Part shown: positions 8,442-16,106 of the stretch, one piece after another
Numbering within the stretch: position 1 is the first letter of the stretch
Layout of the letters: every line of letters begins with the position of its first letter
Assembly (NCBI RefSeq): GCF_947498635.1
Contig: NZ_CANMKV010000007.1
Coordinates: 1 to 64,000, forward strand
Origin: an uncultured Microbulbifer sp.
GTDB taxonomy: Bacteria; Pseudomonadota; Gammaproteobacteria; Pseudomonadales; Cellvibrionaceae
DNA length: 64,000 nt
Direction: 5' to 3'
Made by a program: the position numbers and the translations under genes
The notes under the pieces: model-generated
What the model was told of the DNA's origin: nothing
Databases searched by the model: none
Seen by the model: the letters and a program-made list of their open reading frames with translations, nothing else

Positions 8442-8900
8442 ATGAAAACACTAGGGTTTGGGGTGGTTTTGCTGGCGGTAGGCCTTGGGGGCTGTGCGAT
8501 GACTTATGAGGCGCCAGATATAAGTAACAAGCCGTTCTCGACGGTACATTTGTCTAGTAAGCAAGACATCCTTGAGCAGGCCGAGCAGGCTTTGCTGTTG
8601 GAGGGGTTTCAGATTCAGTCTTCAGATTTGAAGTCTGGCTATATCTCCACATCGCTCAAGAATTGGAGGCTGACACCTGAGCAGGCTAGTTGCGGTAAGA
8701 CTATGGGGATTGATTACCTCAAGGATAATCGGACTAAGACCGAGGTGGCCTTTAATGTTGTGGTGAATGATCAGGAGGTGATTATTCGCTCAAATATTCA
8801 GGGTGAGTATAAGCCGGGAGCAGCCACGCAGGATATTACGTTAACTTGTGTTTCTCGTGGTGTGATTGAGGCTGAAATTGCAGAGAAGATACTTTTCTAG
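8442..8900 (+). CDS. Prophage lipoprotein, unknown function
   Basis: A 152-residue protein. The start at 8442 follows GGAGGA; an upstream in-frame start lacks one. The signal peptide is MKTLGFGVVLLAVGLGGC with a lipobox ending LGGC, so it should be lipidated. The mature part is mixed alpha/beta with two more Cys. It lies divergent from the leftward operon and convergent with the repressor gene, where phages often keep lysogeny-expressed conversion or exclusion genes. Function is unknown; an envelope role in superinfection exclusion is a position-based guess. Confidence 0.75.
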   Translation: MKTLGFGVVLLAVGLGGCAMTYEAPDISNKPFSTVHLSSKQDILEQAEQALLLEGFQIQSSDLKSGYISTSLKNWRLTPEQASCGKTMGIDYLKDNRTKTEVAFNVVVNDQEVIIRSNIQGEYKPGAATQDITLTCVSRGVIEAEIAEKILF

Positions 8901-8922
8901 GTTGTTTTGAGTGCTTCAGGAG

Positions 8923-8945
8923 AGCCCGCAGTTGCGGGCTTTTTT
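8923..8945 (+). terminator. Intrinsic terminator after the lipoprotein gene
   Basis: AGCCCGC/GCGGGCT perfect stem with a 4-base loop followed by a T run, between the convergent lipoprotein and repressor genes. Confidence 0.9.
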
Positions 8946-8952
8946 GTGGGTG

Positions 8953-9819
8953 CTATTCGGGGCTGAAAGAGCCAATGATAACGCCGCAGAATGTTACTTC
9001 TTTGCCGGTGATGTCCATAGGTGAATAGGTTGGATTGATGGGGTGTAGGTAGATATGGCCCATATCTTCCGCGTAGGTTTTGAAGGTTGCCTCGCCATTA
9101 AGCTTGGCGATCACGCGGCAGCCATTTACCAGGGGTTTATCTGGGTCTACAAAAATGATGGTGCCTGGTGGGTAGGACTTTTGACCAGGGTAGGGGCTGG
9201 TCATGCTATCGCCCTGTATGCGTAATGCATAAGTACGGTCTGAGTGTTTAACCGGGCAGGGCATCCAGTCTTCTGCATCGCCAGGCTCGAAAATGTCAAT
9301 GGTCTCGCAAAATTCCCCCGCTTGTACCCAGCTAATTAGCGGTACGCGGCCTTGTATGCGTGGGCCTGGGCTTACATTGCTGCCAAAGGTGCCTGCTTCT
9401 TGTGCTGCTGCGTCGTAGTCCAGTGAGCCTAGGGGAAGCTCCAGCCCGGTTTCGATCTTTCTGGCGGCTCGGCTACTGATGGAGCGCTTTTCATTGAAGA
9501 TGAAGTGAATGTAGCTTTCCAGTTCGGGAAGCTTTTCCTTTAGCCCTTCCACTCCATATTTATCAAGCAGCGGATCTAAGTTCTTGCGGCGAATCTCTTC
9601 TATCAAGGGGGGGCGCATTGCGCCTTTGCCAGTGGCCAGCCAAATAGGATTGACATTTAAGTATAGGGCAACCTGAGTAAGAAACCGGGAGCCGTAGGAC
9701 CGTCCACTTTCCAGGTTTGAGTATGAGGACTGTGTAATGCCCACGTCCTCTGAGACCTGCTTTTGTGTCTTGCCGGCAGCTTTTCGGGCCTCTTTCAGTC
9801 GGTCCTTTAGGTCGGTCAC
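8953..9819 (-). CDS. CI-like phage repressor (XRE HTH plus S24 peptidase)
   Basis: A 288-residue protein with an N-terminal XRE helix-turn-helix (about 8-62, KTQKQVSEDVGITQSSYSNL), a linker, and a LexA/CI-type C-terminal domain. Self-cleavage is expected at A167-G168 (WVQAGEF), with S205 (GDSM) and K247 (ATFKTY) as the catalytic dyad. It should repress early promoters in the lysogen and be inactivated by RecA during SOS. It uses a GTG start with a weak Shine-Dalgarno sequence. Operators are probably the CTAATA sites at 8321-8338 and 9857-9920. Confidence 0.93.
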   Translation of the reverse strand: MTDLKDRLKEARKAAGKTQKQVSEDVGITQSSYSNLESGRSYGSRFLTQVALYLNVNPIWLATGKGAMRPPLIEEIRRKNLDPLLDKYGVEGLKEKLPELESYIHFIFNEKRSISSRAARKIETGLELPLGSLDYDAAAQEAGTFGSNVSPGPRIQGRVPLISWVQAGEFCETIDIFEPGDAEDWMPCPVKHSDRTYALRIQGDSMTSPYPGQKSYPPGTIIFVDPDKPLVNGCRVIAKLNGEATFKTYAEDMGHIYLHPINPTYSPMDITGKEVTFCGVIIGSFSPE

Positions 9820-9856
9820 ATGGGTGTTCCATTGGTGGTTACTTGGGCACGTATGT

Positions 9857-9923
9857 TATTAGTTGCGCTGTATCCAGCATAATTCGTCTTTCGGTTGACC
9901 TAATATCGATAAGCTAATACTCT
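9857..9923 (+). promoter_or_regulatory. Rightward early promoter (PR) and operator half-sites
   Basis: TTGACC (9895-9900), a 17-bp spacer and TACTCT (9918-9923). Half-sites TATTAG (9857-9862), CTAATA (9900-9905) and CTAATA (9914-9919) match the palindrome at 8321-8338. Two of them lie inside the promoter, fitting repression by CI. Predicted transcription starts at about 9930, the first base of the cro ATG. Confidence 0.65.
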
Positions 9924-9929
9924 CTAGTC

Positions 9930-10199
9930 ATGAACAAGCTAAACCGGGTCGAAATGGCCGTCAAAAAGCTGATCGAGCACTTTGGCGGGCAGCAAGCAGC
10001 TGCCAAAGCCCTAAAGGTCAGTCAGTCTACTATCAGCAACTTAAAGCGTGGAAAGCAAGGTGCTTCAGCCACACTGGCTCTGCGCGCGGAGCGGGAGGCA
10101 GGTGGCCTGGTTCGGGCTGTGGATCTTTGCCCGGAATTGGCTGAGCTTTTTGAGGCTGCTGATCAGCAAGGAATTCCAGAAATTCGGGAGGCAAGTTAA
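9930..10199 (+). CDS. Cro/YdaS-like DNA-binding protein
   Basis: An 89-residue protein with a clear helix-turn-helix (FGGQQAAAKALKVSQSTISN, about residues 18-37) of the Cro/YdaS type and an acidic helical C-terminus. It is divergent from the CI-like repressor, the standard Cro position, and should favour lytic growth. No Shine-Dalgarno sequence is visible and the predicted mRNA start coincides with the ATG, so translation may be leaderless. Confidence 0.85.
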   Translation: MNKLNRVEMAVKKLIEHFGGQQAAAKALKVSQSTISNLKRGKQGASATLALRAEREAGGLVRAVDLCPELAELFEAADQQGIPEIREAS

Positions 10200-10390
10200 G
10201 CCCGTGCGGGTTTGTGGGTGAAACCAGAATAACGATCATTTTCAAATCCCCATTTTATTGTCCTGCCATTCTGCGGTGAATGAGGGTTGGGATTAATTAG
10301 TTGCGGTATATGGGGATTTGTACAGGGTTATCTCAAATAACCACAGGAAGGGCCGGTGAGGGACGCCAACCCGGCCCGCTTTGATGACGG

Positions 10391-10422
10391 CGGGAAAGAC
10401 CGCTGACAGCCGGGAAAGACCG
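10391..10422. repeat. Paired 12-bp direct repeats in the cro-rep intergenic region
   Basis: CGGGAAAGACCG occurs at 10391-10402 and 10411-10422, exactly 20 bp apart. Just upstream, a 7-bp GC inverted repeat (10350-10356 with 10371-10377) could form a hairpin without a T run. The 280-bp gap between cro and rep holds no other gene. The position corresponds to the lambda nutR/tR1 region; a regulatory role is inferred. Confidence 0.4.
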
Positions 10423-10482
10423 GCATTCAATATCTAATCATTGATTTTTGCCAATTCAGGTGGATTTGCTGGAGGGTTAGTT

Positions 10483-11319
10483 GTGTCTGAAGAAAGGGCT
10501 TTTGAGGGGGTTTGGATTTCGGCCAGTTTATGGCTGGATAAATCCTTAACGATGCAAGAAAAAGTGATGTTGGTAGAGATCAAGAGTTTATCCGCTGACC
10601 GGGCGAGGGGCTGTTACAAGTCTAACAAGGCGTTTGCCGAGTTCTTTGGGGTTTCTACATCGAGAGTTTCGCAAATCCTGTCCTCGTTAGAGGAGAAGGG
10701 CTATATCACTCTCCGCCATAAACGCGAAGGGAAACGGGTTATTTCACGGAATATTTTCCTGTCTGAAGCTTACTCTAAAAACCAGTCTGACCTATTTAGA
10801 AAACCTAAAGGGGGGTATTTAGAAAACCTAAACAACCCCGTTAGGAATCCTAAAGAGGGGTATTTAGGTTTCCTAAAAGAGAGGAATACATTACTGAGTA
10901 ATACAGTAGAGAATAAGACTATTGGGCAACATCCGGAAGTTTCGCAAATTGATCCGATTGAATCCGAGTTTGAGCAACTGTGGAAATCCTACCCAAAACG
11001 GGCTGGCGGTAATCCAAAGGGGGAGGCCCTGAAGGTGTATCGCAAGCAACGCAAATCTCACCCACCGGAAGAATTTCAATCAGGGCTGGAACGCTATCGC
11101 AGTTACTGTGAGCAAGCCGGAAAAATCGGTACCGAATTTGTTATGCAAGCCAAGAGGTTCTTTGGTGCTGGAGAACACTGGCAGGAAGGATTCATGCCTC
11201 CTGTGAATCACCAACAGGGGGCGGGCAATGAGAATCGGAACTCAGGCGCTGTCGGTCGGCCCCAGCAGCGAACACGAGACCGGCCAATCAGTGAGATTCT
11301 GACAGATACCAGCTGGTAA
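10483..11319 (+). CDS. Phage replication initiator, lambda O-like organisation
   Basis: A 278-residue protein. The GTG at 10483 sits 6 bases after GGAGGG and is preferred over the TTG at 10441. The N-terminal half is a winged helix (about 15-105, with SNKAFAEFFGVSTSRVSQIL). A linker translated from the iteron DNA follows (about 106-135). The C-terminal half has the FEQLWKSYPKRAGG motif common to phage replication proteins. It should bind the internal iterons and load host helicase. No helicase loader gene follows directly. Confidence 0.8.
   Translation: MSEERAFEGVWISASLWLDKSLTMQEKVMLVEIKSLSADRARGCYKSNKAFAEFFGVSTSRVSQILSSLEEKGYITLRHKREGKRVISRNIFLSEAYSKNQSDLFRKPKGGYLENLNNPVRNPKEGYLGFLKERNTLLSNTVENKTIGQHPEVSQIDPIESEFEQLWKSYPKRAGGNPKGEALKVYRKQRKSHPPEEFQSGLERYRSYCEQAGKIGTEFVMQAKRFFGAGEHWQEGFMPPVNHQQGAGNENRNSGAVGRPQQRTRDRPISEILTDTSW
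10795..10877. other. Iteron cluster, putative phage replication origin
   Basis: Four 15-bp copies of TTTAGRNNNCCTAAA-type sequence start at 10795, 10818, 10840 and 10863, spaced 23, 22 and 23 bp. Each is a near palindrome (the last is TTTAGG-TTT-CCTAAA). They lie inside the initiator gene, as ori does within lambda O. Confidence 0.8.
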
Positions 11320-11345
11320 ATACGAAACATCAAGGAGCGATAGCT

Positions 11346-11591
11346 ATGACCGTTGTGACCCTCACCGAGGCTAAAGAGCGAATTTTAACAACTGCAGCCA
11401 GCAGGCCGTTAGCGGCATTCCGCACGAATAATCCGCGCCAGGTGGATCTGGTGTTTGCGAATACGGTGGTCACTCAAATTAAAATCCGGCAAGTGCATGA
11501 GGATTATCTGGGTACTTTCCACCGGGATAACCTGCATGTGGCGAGAAAGGTTTTTCAGGAGTATTTCGATAGTTTGCAGGAAGCTGCGTGA
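11346..11591 (+). CDS. Hypothetical phage protein, 81 aa
   Basis: A small alpha/beta protein between the replication initiator and the Q-like gene, preceded by AAGGAGCGATAGCT as ribosome binding site. The C-terminal half (HVARKVFQEYFDSLQEA) is helical. Family unknown. Position suggests a replication accessory or delayed early gene. Confidence 0.6.
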   Translation: MTVVTLTEAKERILTTAASRPLAAFRTNNPRQVDLVFANTVVTQIKIRQVHEDYLGTFHRDNLHVARKVFQEYFDSLQEAA

Positions 11592-11640
11592 TTGGTTCGG
11601 TTGGTTTGATTTTCCAGTGTGATTTAAGGGGATTTTGCTA

Positions 11641-12027
11641 ATGTCGGAAGTAGGTATTCGTGATCTCTTGTGGGAGTGGGCCAGAGCTTATCCTGAGAGG
11701 GCGGGGGATTCTGTATCTTGGCCGCGTATGGCGGCATTTGGCAGGGAGATGATGAGCGGATGCACGGAAATTCCAACGGGGGTTGATTGGGAAAGGGCGG
11801 CTAGAACGGATGCTGTGGTGCTCGCTTATCTGAACACGATTACTCGCCGGCAGGACAGGGGGAAGGCAGAGTTGGAGGGAATGGTTTTCTGGTTGAGGTA
11901 TTACTATCGATGGGAGATGCCTCATGTGTGTAAGAAGGTTGGTCAGGGTAAAACCTGGGTGATTAATATGTGTCGAGTGATTGAGGGGACAGTTGAGGCA
12001 TTTTATTTGGCGCGGGATGCTGCATAA
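11641..12027 (+). CDS. Q-like late-gene regulator (putative antiterminator)
   Basis: A 128-residue basic protein from the ATG at 11641 (AAGGGG upstream). The second half has LRYYYRWEMPHVCKKVGQGK and a helix ending VIEGTVEAFYLA, which recalls the C-terminal region of Phage_antitermQ-type proteins. Its place directly before a strong promoter, a short leader and two terminators (12054-12226) repeats the lambda Q-pR'-tR' order. The fold call is tentative; context is the stronger evidence. Confidence 0.6.
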   Translation: MSEVGIRDLLWEWARAYPERAGDSVSWPRMAAFGREMMSGCTEIPTGVDWERAARTDAVVLAYLNTITRRQDRGKAELEGMVFWLRYYYRWEMPHVCKKVGQGKTWVINMCRVIEGTVEAFYLARDAA

Positions 12028-12053
12028 CTGGATTTTAATACAGTGCCAGGCTG

Positions 12054-12083
12054 TTGACAGTGCGCACGTGCGCACACTAATAT
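12054..12083 (+). promoter_or_regulatory. Late promoter (pR'-like) with palindromic spacer
   Basis: TTGACA (12054-12059), an 18-bp spacer and TAATAT (12078-12083): near-consensus sigma-70. The spacer carries a perfect 16-bp palindrome made of two GTGCGCAC units (12060-12075), a likely protein-binding site. It would yield a leader of about 70 nt ending at the 12132 terminator. Confidence 0.8.
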
Positions 12084-12131
12084 GTGCAAAGCTGCTCAGG
12101 TTATTGATGCGGCGAACAGAATATCTTTCTA

Positions 12132-12154
12132 AACCGGCCTTGAGCCGGTTTTTT
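12132..12154 (+). terminator. Late leader terminator (tR'-like), first
   Basis: AACCGGC/GCCGGTT 7-bp stem with a 5-base loop and a T run, about 50 bp after the late promoter. Confidence 0.85.
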
Positions 12155-12200
12155 CGTTTCTGAATCCCTATTTTTCATTGCTCCATCCTCTGCTCTTGGC

Positions 12201-12226
12201 GGCGCTCTTTTGGGCGCCTTTTTTTT
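12201..12226 (+). terminator. Late leader terminator, second
   Basis: A stem GGCGCTC/GGGCGCC (one G-T pair) with a TTTT loop and an eight-T tail, just before the lysis genes. Confidence 0.8.
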
Positions 12227-12245
12227 GCTTAAATATTGAGGCCCT

Positions 12246-12623
12246 ATGTTACAGAGCGACTATTTCACTGAGTCGGAACTGGCCTGTCGTTGTTGTGGCA
12301 AAAATCATTTCAAAGATGAAACGCTCAGAAGGTTAATCCGAGTCAGAGAGCGATATGGCAAGCCGATGATTATTAATTCCGGTTACCGTTGCCCAGCTCA
12401 TAACGTCAGATTAAATGCGACCATGACCCATACCACCGGGCAGGCTGTTGATGTTTCCGTGGCGGTTAGCGGGGCGCATAGGCTTATGAAGATTGCTCTG
12501 GAAGAAGGTTTCACTGGGGTAGGGGTGAAACAAAAAGGGCCGATCAAAAAGCGGTTTATCCATTTGGATGACCTTGATTCAGTTCCTGGCGAGCGTGCGC
12601 GCCCTACCGTGTGGAGCTACTAA
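12246..12623 (+). CDS. Endolysin, M15 family peptidase
   Basis: A 125-residue protein of Peptidase_M15_3 type. It has the SGYRCPAHN segment, a THTTGQAVDVSV block supplying zinc-ligand His and Asp, and RFIHLDD with the final His. The family cleaves peptide cross-bridges of peptidoglycan. No signal peptide, so release depends on a holin. It is the first late gene after the tandem terminators. Confidence 0.92.
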   Translation: MLQSDYFTESELACRCCGKNHFKDETLRRLIRVRERYGKPMIINSGYRCPAHNVRLNATMTHTTGQAVDVSVAVSGAHRLMKIALEEGFTGVGVKQKGPIKKRFIHLDDLDSVPGERARPTVWSY

Positions 12624-12991
12624 TGATTTCCGCTATCTCGAATCTGCTCGGCAAGGTCATAGACAAGGCTTTCCCAGATAAGACAGAGGCCAATCGCCTA
12701 AAGGCACAGGTAGATGCAAAGTTAATCTCAATGGACCTGGAGGAGTTGAAAGCGGCTACCCAGGTAATCACTGCTGAAGCAGGGGGGGAATCGTGGCTAC
12801 AAAGAAACTGGCGGCCGGTAACAATGCTCACGTTCGTGGGGCTGATCGTGTTTCATTGGTTGGGGTGGACAGCACCAAACCTCAGCGAGAGCCAGACCCT
12901 CGCCCTTCTGGAAATCGTAAAAATCGGCCTCGGTGGTTATGTCGTGGGGCGCAGCGTTGAGAAGGCAGCCATTGCCTGGAAACAGTCATGA
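12623..12991 (+). CDS. Holin-like protein (3TM holin family)
   Basis: A 122-residue protein from the ATG at 12623, which overlaps the endolysin stop as TAATG. An amphipathic N-terminal half is followed by SWLQRNWRPVTMLTFVGLIV and a second hydrophobic segment (LALLEIVKIGLGGYVVGRSV), typical of the 3TM holin/GTA release family. Expected to permeabilise the inner membrane. Confidence 0.8.
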   Translation: MISAISNLLGKVIDKAFPDKTEANRLKAQVDAKLISMDLEELKAATQVITAEAGGESWLQRNWRPVTMLTFVGLIVFHWLGWTAPNLSESQTLALLEIVKIGLGGYVVGRSVEKAAIAWKQS

Positions 12992-13191
12992 CACTTCAGG
13001 ATGCTCTGAGAGAAATAGCGGATAAGGCTGGTTATATGACTGCCATTGGTGCTGGAACTTTTGCTGGATGGCTTGCAAACAACTGGCTTGGACTTGCCGG
13101 TGTGCTGATAGCTGCGGTTGGTTTGGCGGTTAATTGGTATTACAACCATAAGCGTTTGAAGCTGCAGGAGCGGCAGCAGGTTGAACCCTAA
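12988..13191 (+). CDS. Small membrane protein, second holin or antiholin candidate
   Basis: A 67-residue protein with two hydrophobic segments (GYMTAIGAGTFAGWLANNWL and LAGVLIAAVGLAVNWYY) and a basic tail, the layout of HP1-type holins. It overlaps the previous gene by 4 bp. It may be the true holin or a regulator of the first. No Rz-like spanin gene is visible in the cassette. Confidence 0.65.
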   Translation: MTLQDALREIADKAGYMTAIGAGTFAGWLANNWLGLAGVLIAAVGLAVNWYYNHKRLKLQERQQVEP

Positions 13192-13616
13192 TGCCAGTTA
13201 AAGCTAAGCGTTACTGTGCCCGCTGCAAAGCGGCTCATGCTGGGAAATGCCCTAATGCGGTTAATGGTTGGGAGCGATGGCAGCAGCAGAACGGCACCAC
13301 CACTGAGCGTGGTTATGGTTACAAGTGGCGCAAGCAGGTGAGGCCGTTAGTGATTAAGCGAGATAAAGGATTGTGCCAGATGTGCTTGCCGGCAGGTGTT
13401 GTGACGATAGGTACGCATGTCGATCACATTAAGCCGAAGTCTCAAGGCGGTACTAATGAATTGAGCAATTTGCAGCTGTTGTGCAAGCCTTGCCATCAAC
13501 GCAAAACCGCGCATGAAGGTGGCGGCGCAAGAGGCGTGACCATAGAGGGAACCTACTGGAAGCATGGTCAGGTTCTAGCGATCGGGCAAAAGGGGAGGGG
13601 TGGGTTCAATCTCTGA
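13191..13616 (+). CDS. HNH endonuclease, packaging associated
   Basis: A 141-residue protein with a CxxC pair (YCARC), CQMC, the HNH core THVDHIKPKSQGGTNELSNL and CKPCHQRK. HNH proteins beside the terminase assist cos cleavage in HK97-type phages. It starts by TAATG overlap with the previous gene and lies directly before the terminase small subunit. Confidence 0.9.
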   Translation: MPVKAKRYCARCKAAHAGKCPNAVNGWERWQQQNGTTTERGYGYKWRKQVRPLVIKRDKGLCQMCLPAGVVTIGTHVDHIKPKSQGGTNELSNLQLLCKPCHQRKTAHEGGGARGVTIEGTYWKHGQVLAIGQKGRGGFNL

Positions 13617-13711
13617 GAGGTGAAAACCCAGACACCGCCGTCCTAAGTCAATTTTTATGCGCGCTGAATTGAATCGAAAAAACCCACTTGGGTATTTTTT
13701 AGGTGATTGGT

Positions 13712-14179
13712 ATGGCAGGTAGATATCCTCAGGGTGGAAATGTTGTTAGCCATCCAGCAGCTGAACAGAATGAACAGGCTTCTATTGAAAGAGAAGCTGA
13801 ACTCAAAGAGCTGGTTAAAGATTTACGGCCGCGTGGAACGACAAAAGAAGAGCGGCGGACTTGGGATCGTGTAGCCCTGGAATTGGCCAAGGTCAATCGA
13901 CTGAAGCCGCTCTTTGTAGATTATATATACGAGTACTGTCGCACTAAGGTCGAGATGGATGAGCTGCGGCAATACATCGTGGATAACGGGCGGACCTATA
14001 CCGTTATGGGTCGCAATGGTGAGCAGATAAAGAATCACCCAGAGGTCGGCCAGTTGCGAGAGGTTGCCCGGTTCTGGAATAGCATGGTGGCTCAGCTAGG
14101 AATGTCTCCAGCAACTGAGCTTCGTTTTAACGACAAACAGGGAAGCCTGTTTGGTGATGATGACTTTGACCGCTTATGA
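13712..14179 (+). CDS. Terminase small subunit, P27 family
   Basis: A 155-residue protein from the ATG at 13712 with AGGTGA upstream. Helical, with the P27-type segments TWDRVALELAKVNRLKPLF and VARFWNSMVAQLGMSPATE. It should recognise the packaging site. The 95 bp before it hold no gene; they include a weak A/T-flanked hairpin and are where a cos site might lie. Confidence 0.87.
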   Translation: MAGRYPQGGNVVSHPAAEQNEQASIEREAELKELVKDLRPRGTTKEERRTWDRVALELAKVNRLKPLFVDYIYEYCRTKVEMDELRQYIVDNGRTYTVMGRNGEQIKNHPEVGQLREVARFWNSMVAQLGMSPATELRFNDKQGSLFGDDDFDRL

Positions 14180-15900
14180 CTTGGGATATTGATCACCTGG
14201 CAGATATCAATGCGTACTGCAACGATGTTCTGACTGGCGTGAAGCCCGCGTGTCGGTGGGAAATCCTTTCTGTTCAGCGTCACATTGAAGACCTGCAGAA
14301 AGGGGAAGAATTTCCCTATGTGTTTGATGGGGATAAAGCCTTAAAGGTTATTCGCTTTGTTGAGTTGCTGCCTCACGTGAAGGGGAAGTGGGCGGCCGGG
14401 CGAGGCGCTGCAAAACGCATTCGCCTTGAGCCCTGGCAAAAATTTATTCTGGGTGCTCTATTTGGCTGGGTACATAGAGATACTGGCCTGCGCCGTTTTC
14501 GGATCGCTTATATCTGCGTGCCAAGGAAAAACGGCAAGTCGATTATTGCCGCCGGTATTGCTCTGTATATGCTCACCGAAGATGGCGAGTATGGTGCGGA
14601 GGTTTATTGCGGTGCTACTTCAGAAAAGCAGGCCTGGGAAGTTTTCCGACCCGCGCAGAAAATGGCAGAGCGCACACCAGCATTTCGGCGCGCCTATGGC
14701 GTGACATCCCATGCACGGCGGTTGGAGTGTGATAAACGAGGCTCTAAACGCCTACCCGATAACAGTCGCTTTGAGCCGGTGATTGGTAAACCCGGTGACG
14801 GCGCCAGCCCCAGCTGCGCCATTCTGGATGAGGTTCACGAGCATACCGATGATGTGCTCTACGAAACCATGATTACCGGTATGGGTGCTCGGGATCAGGC
14901 AATGCTGTTACTGATAACCACAGCGGGTAACCATGTTGCAGGCCCATGCTATGCAATACAGCAGGATTTGCAGTCGGTATTAGAGGGCAGTATTCAGAAT
15001 GACGAGCTATTCGGCATTGTCTACAGCATTGATAAGGATGATGACTGGACTAGCGAGCAATCACTGATTAAGGCAAACCCAAACTTTGGTATTTCGGTTG
15101 GCAGTGATTATCTGAAAGCGCGGCTTCGCGATGCAGTGCAAAGCCCACGCCAGCAGAACTCATTTAAAACGAAACACCTGAATGTCTGGGTTACCGCCAA
15201 GAGTGCCTGGCTCAATATGGTGGAGTGGAACCGCCAAGCCGATACTTCTTTGCAGCTGGAAGATTTCGCAAATGATCCCTGCTACAAGGGTTTGGACCTG
15301 TCTAGCAAGTTGGATATCACTTCTAATATCTGTGTATTTGAAAGGATGGTCGAAGGCTATCGCCACTTCTACATTTTTGGCCGCCACTACTTACCGGAAG
15401 AACGGATCAGGGAAGACAGCAACAAGCACTATCAGACCTGGGAGCATCAGGGAGTATTAATCCCCACCGATGGCGAAACCATAGACTATGACCAGATTCA
15501 ATCAGACATTGAAAATGATGTGCGTGATCTGGATGTAAGAGCCCTGGGCTTCGACCCCTGGGGAGCGACACAGCTCGCACAAAATATTCAGGGGCAACAG
15601 CCGGAACTGGAAGTGATCGAAGTGCCCCAGAACTATTCCATGTCCGACGCCATGAAAGAGTTTGAAGCCCTGCTTAAAGATGGCCGTATACACCACGATG
15701 GAAACCCAGCATTAACTTGGATGATGGGCAATGTGGTCGCCAAGGAGGTGGACGACGGCAAAAAGATCCGACCCGTTAAGGGAGATCGCGAATCAAAAAT
15801 TGATGGCGCCGTGGCAACCCTGATCGCCTTTACCATCGCGCTCACTGGCAAAGAGCCTACAACCAGCGTCTACGAAACCCAAGGCATCCGATTCCTATGA
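14176..15900 (+). CDS. Terminase large subunit, Terminase_1 family
   Basis: A 574-residue packaging motor. The ATPase has a Walker A-like VPRKNGKS at 115-122 and Walker B CAILDE at 214-219 followed by VHEH. The nuclease domain has a catalytic Asp in KGLDLSSKLD and another near LGFDPWG. Full length for the family. It starts by ATGA overlap with the small subunit. Confidence 0.97.
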   Translation: MTWDIDHLADINAYCNDVLTGVKPACRWEILSVQRHIEDLQKGEEFPYVFDGDKALKVIRFVELLPHVKGKWAAGRGAAKRIRLEPWQKFILGALFGWVHRDTGLRRFRIAYICVPRKNGKSIIAAGIALYMLTEDGEYGAEVYCGATSEKQAWEVFRPAQKMAERTPAFRRAYGVTSHARRLECDKRGSKRLPDNSRFEPVIGKPGDGASPSCAILDEVHEHTDDVLYETMITGMGARDQAMLLLITTAGNHVAGPCYAIQQDLQSVLEGSIQNDELFGIVYSIDKDDDWTSEQSLIKANPNFGISVGSDYLKARLRDAVQSPRQQNSFKTKHLNVWVTAKSAWLNMVEWNRQADTSLQLEDFANDPCYKGLDLSSKLDITSNICVFERMVEGYRHFYIFGRHYLPEERIREDSNKHYQTWEHQGVLIPTDGETIDYDQIQSDIENDVRDLDVRALGFDPWGATQLAQNIQGQQPELEVIEVPQNYSMSDAMKEFEALLKDGRIHHDGNPALTWMMGNVVAKEVDDGKKIRPVKGDRESKIDGAVATLIAFTIALTGKEPTTSVYETQGIRFL

Positions 15901-16106
15901 AAAATCATACCCCAGACCTGATCGCCCTTATCGGCCTCGGGCTGCTCGCCTATGGGCTGTGGAAAATCAATCACTCCCTGGCGCTCTGTGTCGTGGGTGG
16001 TTTATTGATAGCTTTTGGTTTTTTGGTTGCCTGGCGCAATGCTCGGTCCGCTTCGATGGAGGAATTTATAAAAGCCCGCACGGAGAAGGTAAACAATGCT
16101 CGGTAA
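15897..16106 (+). CDS. Small membrane protein between terminase and portal
   Basis: A 69-residue protein with two hydrophobic segments (LIALIGLGLLAYGLW and ALCVVGGLLIAFGFLVAW) and a basic tail. It overlaps terminase by 4 bp and the portal gene by 11 bp. Role unknown. Confidence 0.65.
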   Translation: MKNHTPDLIALIGLGLLAYGLWKINHSLALCVVGGLLIAFGFLVAWRNARSASMEEFIKARTEKVNNAR

